A stretch of DNA of 11,116 bases from positions 1-11,116 of the forward strand of contig JALKBU010001435.1 of assembly GCA_023091735.1 (NCBI GenBank), in the 5' to 3' direction. The notes under the pieces are model-generated. The model worked only from the letters and a program-made list of their open reading frames with translations, ran no database searches and was not told where the DNA came from. This document shows positions 1 through 6,862 of this stretch, in pieces. Position numbers and translations under genes: made by a program. The stretch's first letter is position 1; every line of letters begins with the position of its first letter. The stretch comes from Trichomonas tenax. Lineage: Eukaryota > Parabasalia > Trichomonadida > Trichomonadidae.

Positions 1-517
1 ATATTTTAATGAAATATAGACTTTGTTAGCTAATTCTTTAATATATCATGCACAACAGGATTTTGTACATTGAGGTTCAATAACTTATCAAGAAGTTAAT
101 CCAATGAGTTAAAAAACGAGTTTCGCCAACTTTGTGTATAAATTTTAGACAAGCCTGGAAATTTATATCCTAAAGATGATAAAATGTGAATGATTGATCG
201 AATATAATAATGATGATAAAATTTTAATGAGTGATGTCATGTAGTAATGATGATTAAATGTGAATATCAATTGGAAGATATTGAGGGATTTCCGATAATC
301 TGGAAATAGCATAAAATCGAAAATCGATTTTTTAATATTTTACTCTATTCATATAGAATAACAATAGTGACATGAAAAGTTTACAATTTTTTCTGGAAAA
401 TTAAAAAATCGTTTTACGTTGAATTTTGAGAATTTAAAATTCCTCAAAGAAAAAAATTATTTTTGGGGTGTTCACCTATGAAAAAGACTTTTTAATCTAA
501 GTACGATATAACGGTGG
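1..517. other. AT-rich spacer, no gene seen
   Basis: All frames are broken by stops. Apart from the 37-bp repeat, it holds a perfect 12-bp palindrome, AAAATCGATTTT, at 320-331 preceded by a copy of AAAATCG, and small A/T-rich inverted repeats around 420-450. No RNA gene or coding region is supported. Confidence 0.5.
175..285. repeat. Degenerate 37-bp tandem repeat
   Basis: Three units begin at 175, 212 and 249, exactly 37 bp apart. Each starts with GATGATAAAATGTGAAT or a close variant: the second reads TT in place of two G's, and the third has one A-to-T change. By eye, units 1 and 2 agree at about 29 of 37 positions. Unit 3 agrees well only over its first 17 bases. No open frame runs through it, so it looks like a decayed minisatellite or the remains of a repeat-coding sequence. 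Confidence 0.55.
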
Positions 518-844
518 ATGTTATTCTTCATATATCTGAAGAAAAAAGATAAATGGAAGCGTGAAATGGCTTCGATGATGGGAATATCAAAGCCCTCTGG
601 GAAGAAAGAACGGATCATCTCCCTATGGAGTAGGTCCACGGCGTTGGCACGTAGACGACAAGGGATTTTTCCGATTAAGCAATGCATGGGCCAGCATTTC
701 CCGAGTAACACAAATAATTCATGCGAAACCAACAAACGAAGCTTACTCTCAACTTTCCTTCTTAAGTCATTACTACAGCATATTCAAGCCTATTTACCAA
801 TATATAACAGATATTGGCTTAATTTAGGCCATTGGAATCTATAG
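518..844 (+). other. GC-richer island with overlapping open frames; possible gene relic
   Basis: This stretch, especially about 541-740, is visibly richer in G+C than the DNA on both sides. Three frames are open through much of it: an ATG-started 108-codon frame (518-844), an ATG-less plus frame (579-827, about 82 codons) and a minus frame (735-472) that would need a TTG start. None gives a protein I recognise. The 108-residue product is basic, with many Arg/Lys residues in its middle, and has no clear domain. The ATG-less plus frame looks about as protein-like. It may be a decayed gene or transposon fragment, a small unknown gene, or a structured RNA; the sequence offers a GAAGC/GCTTC hairpin at 555-572. 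I cannot choose between these. Confidence 0.25.
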
Positions 845-1498
845 AAAAGAATTTTTTGGGTCAAATTATTTTGATTAGATATAAAACAAGCATTGCATCG
901 TTCAATTTAGCTGCATTTATATTATCTTATGATCTAAATACAGAATTCATGTTTTTGCTTATGTTATAAAATTAAATTTCTTATTTCCAGACTTTTTTCG
1001 AGAAATCCATTTTTTATCTTCGAGAATCTATTTTATCTTCCAGATTTGCATCCATAGTTATTACTGTAGAAATATTTCGTGTAAATTCAAAAAAAATAAA
1101 TTTTAATTATAATCATTATCCGAAAAATCAGACCAATAATTGAAAATCTTGTTCCTATTCACATGGTTCGGATTTTTCCTAAAATCGATACTGGGAAGAA
1201 GGAGAATAATAATAATAATCTTACATTATTTCGTTAGCATCTTTCTTTCTAAAACTGTGATAGTATTTGTAGTTTCAGTGGTAGGTCTTTCGATTTTTAG
1301 TATGTTAATTCAAGTATTCTAATATAGAAACGAGAAAAGATTTATCGGCGTTTTTAATGTGGAATTTAAGCAATTTTTAATTATCATCTTCTGATTTGCT
1401 TCATCTGTTGACGTAACATGCAATTTTGGAGATAAATAACTAAACAATTGAAAAATTCTTTGATAGAACTCGACAATTTATTGTGCGAAATACTTCAT
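845..1498. other. AT-rich spacer, no gene seen
   Basis: There is no ATG-started frame of useful length. The open stretch at 1140-1322 would start with TTG, and its product is almost wholly I, F, V and L, as expected from T-rich DNA. A short (AAT)n-type microsatellite lies near 1204-1218. The minus-strand tubby-like gene ends at 1499, so its 3' untranslated region and polyadenylation site should lie just left of that point. Confidence 0.5.
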
Positions 1499-2134
1499 TT
1501 ATTTTTCACTTAGCGGTTTTCTTCCAAGGAAAGCAGCAATACCTAAAGCAAACAAGCAAACAGGAATAATATTGAGTTTTGATGCTATTTCTAGTGTGTT
1601 TCTCTCTGTTTTTCTTATAATTATCAAATGTTGATCATTTTTATCATCTTTGAGAATGCAATTCTTTATGGAAATCTGACGATAGACATCTCCAAACGCC
1701 GGATCGTCTGTTATAGGTGCGTTAATCAAAGGAGAAGGATACAAAGGTTCGAATAAGAAGAAAACGCGGGTTTTTCTGTCTCCATCCGATTTTTGGCGTG
1801 GTAACTGAAAATCCACGTCCATCACTGTATCTGGGTTGGATTCTCTTGTTACCAAAGCAAAGTGTGAGTGATGATAATCTTGATGAACTTCACCAATGAA
1901 ATTTGAGGAACTTAGATGAATGTCATCGCCAGCTGTTATAGGAATCTTCTCTGAATTGAATGTTTTTGCCTTTGCAATCAGATTTTCTTCGCCATCTTGT
2001 TTATAATAAAAGTAATGACGAATTCCGTTGATTTTTGTGACTTTCTTTCGTGTAATTATACATTTTATAAAACCATCTTTAACATAAACGTCGTTAGTAA
2101 AATCGGAAGCGATATTATCATTTTCCCCAATCAT
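1499..2134 (-). CDS. Tubby-like C-terminal domain protein
   Basis: The 211-residue product reads as one tubby-like domain (about residues 17-208). In the tubby fold, a beta-barrel encloses a hydrophobic C-terminal helix and binds phosphoinositides. Visible family features are a strand with FIGEVHQDYHHSHFALV, in the place of tubby's conserved 'iGklRSNflGtkF' region; an ISIKN segment at about 154-158, matching the family's 'SVKNFQ' strand; and a closing hydrophobic helix ending CLFALGIAAFLGRK, in the place of the buried tubby helix. The Arg/Lys pattern of the lipid site is only partly kept, so membrane binding is inferred. The first ATG (2134) is not obviously the true start: the frame stays open to a TAA at 2243-2245, adding a basic R/T/P-rich stretch with no ATG (see findings). 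A tubby-like assignment is likely, but I made it by eye. Confidence 0.68.
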   Translation of the reverse strand: MIGENDNIASDFTNDVYVKDGFIKCIITRKKVTKINGIRHYFYYKQDGEENLIAKAKTFNSEKIPITAGDDIHLSSSNFIGEVHQDYHHSHFALVTRESNPDTVMDVDFQLPRQKSDGDRKTRVFFLFEPLYPSPLINAPITDDPAFGDVYRQISIKNCILKDDKNDQHLIIIRKTERNTLEIASKLNIIPVCLFALGIAAFLGRKPLSEK

Positions 2135-2242
2135 TCTGAGCGGACTAGTGACATTTCTGACCCTCGTTCTCGGCTCTGTTTTGGTTTTTGAATCGTCAGG
2201 GATTCTTCTTCTGGTTCTTGTCGGTGCTTGCGAAATTTTTAT
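2135..2242 (-). other. In-frame, ATG-less N-terminal extension of the tubby-like gene
   Basis: Reading upstream of 2134 in the same frame gives 36 codons before the stop TAA (2243-2245). The encoded stretch is rich in Arg, Thr, Pro and Lys (for example TRTRRR and TKTEPRTRVRN), like a basic disordered tail. It is less AT-rich than true spacer. No ATG occurs in it in this frame. The codon series near its left end is ATA AAA ATT TCG CAA, so ATT at 2236-2234 stands where an ATG would give a natural Met-Ser-Gln start. All other frames close just upstream. Confidence 0.45.
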
Positions 2243-2245
2243 TTA

Positions 2246-2635
2246 AAAATTAAGGGATGGTCAGTTTTTACCCCCTGCAATAGATAATTACTTTATATTT
2301 TTGCATTATTGTATAGGGTGTCGATATGATTTCACTTTTTATAATCAAAATCAATCACAATAATGATTTTTGAATGATTTTGAAATTTTTGACATGTAAA
2401 TTGAAAAAGTCAAAAATATACCTTTTTTTCATAATCATATGTAATATATTAAATAATCAATATAACAACTGTTTACGAATGGAAGTGCAAATCAATTTTC
2501 AACTCTTCAAATGATCTTCTTTGAATAATTTTAATCTCGATGTAATGATTGCAATTTTCTTTAACTTAGTATAGCAAAATTGCTTTATATTAAGTTATAA
2601 AGATATGTGCTATGCTTTGGTCCTTTTTGATCAGA
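2246..2635. other. Tandem intergenic spacer, no gene seen
   Basis: This AT-rich gap lies between the 3' end of the helical-repeat gene and the 5' side of the tubby-like gene, both on the minus strand. It should contain the former's polyadenylation region and the latter's promoter. A short imperfect palindrome, AGCAAAATTGCT, lies near 2573-2584. I saw no obvious intron with trichomonad-type splice signals that could supply the missing tubby start. Confidence 0.45.
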
Positions 2636-4027
2636 TTACATATTTGATTTTTCGATGCATTTGAGAATGTATTTTATCAATTCCTCCACATATATGGAAT
2701 CAGCATTTTCTAGCAGATATTCCAATGTATCGGAAACTTCGTAATCTATATTGCAATCAAAAAGCTCATTGAGTTTCTCGCAATTTGTAATGTAGTTCCT
2801 GATGAACTCAGAAATATCATGTAAAATTATTTCCAAATTACTTGAACCAATCAGTGCTTTGATTGTTTCTCCGATTATGTGATATTCAAATACCAATCTC
2901 CGTATATTTCGATCCAGCATTGGTGTGAAATAAAATTTAAGCAGTGTAGAAAACACCTTTGCTGTGTGATGCTTTTCGGCTAAAGTTCCATGCTGCAATA
3001 AATTATACAAGAAATCTATCATATTAGAATAGAACAAATTTATGCAATTAACACCAGAATCTTTCACAAAATAGTAAACGCTGCTAATAAGCTTGAGTTG
3101 AGCTTGTTGAGGCGAAGTTTCATACCATGTTAATATCCAGCTGAAAAGCTGTCTATCCAGCATTGCTATTTTAAAATTTTCCTGATCTTCTATTGTCTCA
3201 AGAGCTGCAATGTACTTCAAAAGACGTGCAAATCCAATCTTTGTTTCTTCATCATATAAATTGTAATAGCCTAAAAAAACATCAATCAAATTGTCGCAGT
3301 TGAGTTGCAATAAATGACCAAAAGAATGATTGTATTTGAAATATTTAATTCCCAATTTTGCAGCTAATATAAGATCATTTTGTGATTCATATCTTGGTAA
3401 TACAGTTGGTAAAGCCATAATGAAATGAAAGAATTGCTCAGACTCCAGAAACTCCTCGTCTGCATTTTCGAAAATTACTTCAGTAACAAGCAGCATATTA
3501 TGATATTCATCAGAAAGACTTTTTGAGAAATTTTTCGTTGAAAACTCCAGATAGAAGTTAGCTGTCCATCTTATTTCGTCCATTATGTGTAGTGACACAG
3601 ATGAACACTCTATAAAAGCAATTAGGTAATCTTTCATTATATCAGTCAAAATTTCATTAAAAAACTCTGATATATGTTTGAAATTGGAAGTGTCTTTATA
3701 GTAGATATCTACAGCTTCACTGTGGTCCTTAAAATATATTCGTAGAAGTCTTAATGAGACAATTGCGGATTTAAGTTTTTGTAAATCGAGAGATTTTTGA
3801 AAAATAATAATTAAAAGGCCTTCTGTGAGATCTGGTATGAAATCGTATTGTATCAATTGTGTGCATATCTGATCATAATCATCACTTCTATATTCAAGAA
3901 GAAAGACTAATTGCTGCTTTTGGTCATAAACTTCATCTGGTTCCATTTCTTCCCCTATTTCGATGACTTTCATCTGATTTTGAGGTATTAAATCTGGCCG
4001 CGAATTCTCTTCAACATCAATATCCAT
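2636..4027 (-). CDS. All-helical (armadillo/HEAT-like) protein, unknown function
   Basis: The 463-residue protein starts at an ATG (4025-4027) that follows an in-frame stop 21 bases upstream. Residues 1-40 are acidic and probably flexible. The rest is a long run of amphipathic helices rich in L, I, F, Y and N, with no signal peptide and no long enough hydrophobic segment for a membrane span. Helix pairs recur at roughly 40-residue steps, for example around LVFLLEYRSDDYDQICTQLI and the segment starting LKSAIVSLRLLRIYF, which is typical of an armadillo-type superhelix. I know this style from large, poorly characterised trichomonad families, where such proteins are presumed protein-binding scaffolds. 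No catalytic motif is visible. The helical-repeat fold is an inference from pattern only, and the function is unknown. The gene diverges from RAD23 across 484 bp. Confidence 0.7.
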   Translation of the reverse strand: MDIDVEENSRPDLIPQNQMKVIEIGEEMEPDEVYDQKQQLVFLLEYRSDDYDQICTQLIQYDFIPDLTEGLLIIIFQKSLDLQKLKSAIVSLRLLRIYFKDHSEAVDIYYKDTSNFKHISEFFNEILTDIMKDYLIAFIECSSVSLHIMDEIRWTANFYLEFSTKNFSKSLSDEYHNMLLVTEVIFENADEEFLESEQFFHFIMALPTVLPRYESQNDLILAAKLGIKYFKYNHSFGHLLQLNCDNLIDVFLGYYNLYDEETKIGFARLLKYIAALETIEDQENFKIAMLDRQLFSWILTWYETSPQQAQLKLISSVYYFVKDSGVNCINLFYSNMIDFLYNLLQHGTLAEKHHTAKVFSTLLKFYFTPMLDRNIRRLVFEYHIIGETIKALIGSSNLEIILHDISEFIRNYITNCEKLNELFDCNIDYEVSDTLEYLLENADSIYVEELIKYILKCIEKSNM

Positions 4028-4276
4028 TTTTGAATCAGAAACAAAATTCTAATTAGTTTTGGTGTAATAAAAGGCAGCTAGTTTATATTATTTCCTGAAT
4101 TTGGCAATTGAAAAAATATATCATTTTATTAAGCCTAAATAAATGTATGTATGCTAATGGAACAAGAAAAATAGCATATTCATAATTGTTTGGTCAATGA
4201 TTATTTTGAGTTTAAAATCAAACAGAATTATGATTAAATAAAACTGCTTCATTTATATCTATGATTAGAATTATTG

Positions 4277-4357
4277 TGCATATATCATTGCAATTGATAA
4301 ATGATCTCAATTCAACAATTTAAACATAATTTTTCCAAATGAAGATGCATATATCAT
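4277..4357. repeat. 12-bp direct repeat TGCATATATCAT, two copies
   Basis: Copies lie at 4277-4288 and 4346-4357, 69 bp apart, within the divergent promoter region. They are identical. This could be a paired transcription-factor site or a chance match in AT-rich DNA. Confidence 0.4.
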
Positions 4358-4495
4358 ATCAAGTCTGTTACATCAAATAAACTGTCATTTATTATTCATT
4401 GTGCTTTTGTGGATTGATGAAAAGGCGTTTAATTACAATAGATTATTGAGTTTTGGAACGAAATAATTATTAAGGTTAAATATTGAAAGATAAAA

Positions 4496-4507
4496 ATGTC
4501 TGTTTAA
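4496..4507 (+). other. Minimal upstream ORF (Met-Ser-Val-stop) before RAD23
   Basis: ATG TCT GTT TAA ends four bases before the RAD23 ATG and is in a different frame. If transcription starts upstream of 4496, ribosomes would meet this three-codon frame first. If it starts within the last dozen bases, as in many trichomonad genes with very short leaders, it is not in the mRNA. Confidence 0.35.
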
Positions 4508-4511
4508 AATT

Positions 4512-5432
4512 ATGAAAATCATTTTTTCTTCTCCAACAGGAGTCAAAATTGACTTAGATTTGTCCCCTGATGACACTATAGATCATGTGAAGCAGCTTAT
4601 TTCGGAATCAAAAGGCATAAAAATAACTGATATCAAGTTGATTTTTAAATCTAAGTTCCTGAAAAACGAATCTAAGCTTTCAGAATATGGAATTACAGAT
4701 AATTCAAAGATTATTCTCATGATACCAAATATAAAGCCAGTAGCTCCAACAGAAGTTAAAGCAGAAAATACTGAGCAAAATAAAGAACCTGAAACAAAAG
4801 CACAGCCAGCAATTGCTATTGCACCTCTACCTGCGGTTGATCTTGCACCAAAACGCCAAGATCCGCCCGATTTCGAAGAAAAGATTGAGAAATTACAACA
4901 GATGGGATATGAGTATTCAGACTGCAGGGCTGCACTTAGAGCAGCACTTTACAGTATTGAAAATGCTGCAAATTTCTTAATCTCTGGACATATCCCTGGC
5001 GAACCAGATTTTGCTATAAATAATATGTCAAATGATCTCAGCCAGGATGGAGATAACAATGAAGAAGAGGATAACTGCGTTTTCAGAATGAGTCCTGAAT
5101 TAATGCAAAAATATTACGATCATCCCGAGAGAATTGGCGAATTCTTCGATGCAGTTCAACAGTACGATCCAACAACAATTATACTCATCAAAAACAACCC
5201 TCGAATGCTTCTTGCGCAATTTGGATTTGATCCAACAAAATTTGATCTTTCAAAGTTTGAAGAACAGACAATGTATCAGCAACTTCTTAACAAATTCAGT
5301 GATTCTGAAAAAGAAGCTGTGAAGAGACTTGAAGCTAAAGGATACGATTCAATGGAGATCCTTCAGATGTTTGAGGCATGCAATAGAGATGAAAAACTTA
5401 CTGAAGAATGCTTGAAGTCAACAAAAACATAA
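4512..5432 (+). CDS. RAD23: RAD23 (UV excision repair / proteasome shuttle protein)
   Basis: The full RAD23 architecture is present in 306 residues. Residues 1-73 are a ubiquitin-like domain, with KLIFKSKFL standing for ubiquitin's RLIFAGKQL. Residues 74-119 are an Ala/Pro/Glu-rich linker. UBA1 is at about 121-160 (LQQMGYEYSDCRAALRAAL, then IENAANFLISG, close to the RAD23 form MGY...AALRA...A..YL..G). Next comes an acidic linker (175-187). The XPC-binding (STI1-like) domain is at about 192-240, ending NNPRMLLAQFGFDP. UBA2 is at about 262-303 (EKEAVKRLEAKGYDSMEILQMFEAC, matching RAD23's 'EAIERLkalGF...Vi.AyfAC'). RAD23 carries polyubiquitinated proteins to the proteasome through its UBL and, with XPC/Rad4, takes part in nucleotide excision repair. 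The start is the first residue of the UBL, so it is well fixed. The protein is slightly shorter than the yeast and human forms. Confidence 0.93.
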   Translation: MKIIFSSPTGVKIDLDLSPDDTIDHVKQLISESKGIKITDIKLIFKSKFLKNESKLSEYGITDNSKIILMIPNIKPVAPTEVKAENTEQNKEPETKAQPAIAIAPLPAVDLAPKRQDPPDFEEKIEKLQQMGYEYSDCRAALRAALYSIENAANFLISGHIPGEPDFAINNMSNDLSQDGDNNEEEDNCVFRMSPELMQKYYDHPERIGEFFDAVQQYDPTTIILIKNNPRMLLAQFGFDPTKFDLSKFEEQTMYQQLLNKFSDSEKEAVKRLEAKGYDSMEILQMFEACNRDEKLTEECLKSTKT

Positions 5433-5595
5433 TCAAATAATATTATTGTTTATTATCTTTATAAAATGTTCAAGTATATGATAGTATAAATGTAATGTAT
5501 TACACGGGCATCATGCTTAAGGTCAGCAAATTTATATTTTCGATATATGAAGTTTATATATAAAAACAAAGTAAAATATTAACATGGAGCAAGCA

Positions 5596-6009
5596 TCAGT
5601 CTTCTGATATAGAATAGACTTGATTCAAAATCACGAATGAGTTTGATAATGAAACAAGATGAACGAAAAATGCTGAATCGAATGACTGATCAAACTCTGG
5701 ATGATTGCAGTCGGGAATGACATAGCCTTGAACCATAATTAAAATTGAATTTTCAATTGATGGTTGAACAGTGTATTCAATGATCTTATATTTGGCTTTA
5801 AGCATCTCTTCTGAACATAGGTAGCCCATTATTTTTAATTTTCCGTTTTCATTTTTTCCTTGAAATGTTTTTCTGTTGAATTGGACGATACTATCCTCGT
5901 TATAAACTAATTGGAGGTCATTGGGAGAAGCATTTAACTTGTTAAAATACCATGTGACAAATGCTTGGCCTTTTGACCAAAACTCTTCCATTATTATAAA
6001 AATTGACAT
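5596..6009 (-). CDS. NTF2-like domain protein (nuclear transport factor 2 family)
   Basis: This is a single NTF2 fold of 137 residues (131 from the second Met). The N-terminal helix reads KGQAFVTWYFNKLNASPNDL, the family's 'iG..Fv..YY..l...p..L' pattern. It is followed by YNEDSIVQFN, then G-[KR]-I/L sheet residues, the central VQPSIENSILIMVQGYVIP strand pair, and a final 'FFVHLVSLSNSFVILNQVYSI' strand pair, as in NTF2's 'F.L......f.i.nD.fr'. NTF2 imports Ran-GDP into the nucleus. The usual Asp-rich Ran-contact loop is replaced here by PDCNHPEFD, so Ran binding is not certain. An NTF2/G3BP-type adaptor role is possible. Two in-frame ATGs (6009 and 5991) compete. The second matches the family's length and starts directly at the helix, so I prefer 5991 biologically, although the longest frame starts at 6009. 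It converges on RAD23 (163 bp) and diverges from the Tim17-family gene. Confidence 0.85.
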   Translation of the reverse strand: MSIFIIMEEFWSKGQAFVTWYFNKLNASPNDLQLVYNEDSIVQFNRKTFQGKNENGKLKIMGYLCSEEMLKAKYKIIEYTVQPSIENSILIMVQGYVIPDCNHPEFDQSFDSAFFVHLVSLSNSFVILNQVYSISED

Positions 6010-6106
6010 ATCCCCTCAAATATAATATCGACCCTTATATAACTGCAAAAAATATAAAAAGTGCCTTGTGCACTATATTATTTTACAAGACCCTGTTTAA
6101 TTACTC
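6010..6106. promoter_or_regulatory. 97-bp bidirectional promoter region (NTF2-like / Tim17 family)
   Basis: Only 97 bp separate the two outward-facing start codons, so both promoters are packed together. Near its centre is a perfect inverted repeat AGTGC-CTTGT-GCACT (6060-6074), flanked on both sides by A/T runs. On the minus strand a TCAATT sequence (A at 6004) sits 13 bases before the second NTF2 ATG, the spacing expected of a trichomonad initiator. On the plus side a TCACA fits the TCA-Py-W initiator rule but falls just after the Tim17 ATG. Confidence 0.55.
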
Positions 6107-6571
6107 ATGATTCACATAACAGAAATAGTTCCAATTTATGAAGAACTTGGCCTTGGATCGCATCCAACGACAAAGGAAATGGTCAAAGCTGTTGCCAAGA
6201 AGAGCGGAACAACATTTTTAAGAAACACGGTCGAAATCGGAGGTTTATATACAGTCATTTTCACTTTAAATGACTGGAGAGACAAAAAGCCAATCAATTG
6301 GACAGGAAATATCATAACATCCCTTAACTTTGGTACAAAAATGGCAACACAAATGGCGTTATCAGACGCAATCGGTACTTCTATCGCACTTTATAGAGGC
6401 GAAAGGAAGATATATGACTCAATCATATCATCTACATTGGCTGGAGGAATTGTTGAAATTCCATACGGCTCCAAAGCAGTTTATAATGGCGCTATTAATG
6501 GATGTTTGTGGTCGAGTGCAATTACTTGTTTGGAGTACGCTTTACTCAAGATTAACGAAGCAACACAGTAA
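6107..6571 (+). CDS. Tim17/Tim22/Tim23 family protein, probable hydrogenosomal inner-membrane translocase subunit
   Basis: The 154-residue product has the Tim17/22/23 signature in its second half. YRGERKIYDSIISSTLAGGI (96-115) matches the family's 'RgK.D.wNsiiaGa.tGgll', and PYGSKAVYNGAINGCLWSSA (119-138) matches 'r.G.kaa..ga..Ga.l..iE', ending in CLEYAL. An earlier GG/G-rich stretch (GTTFLRNTVEIGGLYTVIF, 34-52, and NFGTKMATQMALSDAIGTSIAL) would form the first membrane helices, giving the usual four hydrophobic segments. Family members form the protein-conducting channel of the mitochondrial inner membrane. In trichomonads the homologous organelle is the hydrogenosome, so that location is inferred. 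No N-terminal presequence is obvious, as is normal for these carriers. I cannot assign it to Tim17, Tim22 or Tim23. The start ATG is the only one before the conserved core except Met25. Confidence 0.8.
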   Translation: MIHITEIVPIYEELGLGSHPTTKEMVKAVAKKSGTTFLRNTVEIGGLYTVIFTLNDWRDKKPINWTGNIITSLNFGTKMATQMALSDAIGTSIALYRGERKIYDSIISSTLAGGIVEIPYGSKAVYNGAINGCLWSSAITCLEYALLKINEATQ

Positions 6572-6862
6572 TTTAATATTAAATATTATGTTTTAATTAT
6601 AAAGATCGCATGCATCGCTGCATTCCTTTCCTTCTTCTCAAGCGATTGTTTACATTTGAATATTTTAACCATTTTTGATATATTTTACCTTACCAACTGA
6701 TATCTGATAAAACCAAGATACGTAGCTGTGGCCTAATATACTGCTAATGTACTGAACATGAAATTGCATAAATTGATTTTTCATTAAATTTTCAAATATA
6801 ACTGGATTAGAAAACTATTTGAATAAAAATATTTAATAAAAATACAATACATATATTAGTTA
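6572..6862. other. Convergent spacer between Tim17-family and ankyrin genes
   Basis: The two flanking genes end toward each other, so this holds two 3' untranslated regions. A TTAAATA sequence soon after the Tim17 stop could serve the UAAA-type polyadenylation signal known from trichomonads, but such strings are common in AT-rich DNA. No gene is seen. Confidence 0.4.

Larger units (their letters stand above)
4028..4511. promoter_or_regulatory. Divergent intergenic region between the helical-repeat gene and RAD23
   Basis: Both flanking genes start here and are transcribed outward, so both promoters must lie within these 484 bp. It is very AT-rich. Visible elements are a perfect 12-bp direct repeat TGCATATATCAT (4277-4288 and 4346-4357), a TTCAAAA sequence directly before the left gene's ATG, and a tiny upstream reading frame before RAD23. 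A TATA-type element cannot be told from background here. Trichomonads normally rely on a short initiator (TCA-PyW) next to the start codon, and a clean copy is not seen at the expected place for either gene. Confidence 0.5.

Noticed and set aside
70..170. Faint protein-kinase tail pattern (LIKKLI ... KKRVSP) in a plus frame
   Set aside because: It is interrupted by stops, lacks the other kinase C-lobe motifs, and cannot be separated from chance.
553..620. U3 snoRNA-like strings (GAAGCGTGAA, GATGATG and GGATCATCTC)
   Set aside because: The strings resemble U3 boxes B, C and A but are in the wrong order, and the stem needed between B and C is missing.
1140..1322. 60-codon plus-strand frame with a membrane-like product
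   Set aside because: It begins with TTG, has no eukaryotic start, and its I/F/V/L content reflects T-rich DNA.
6330..6596. Second plus frame inside the Tim17-family gene
   Set aside because: Out-of-frame shadow; the Tim17 signature is in the other frame.
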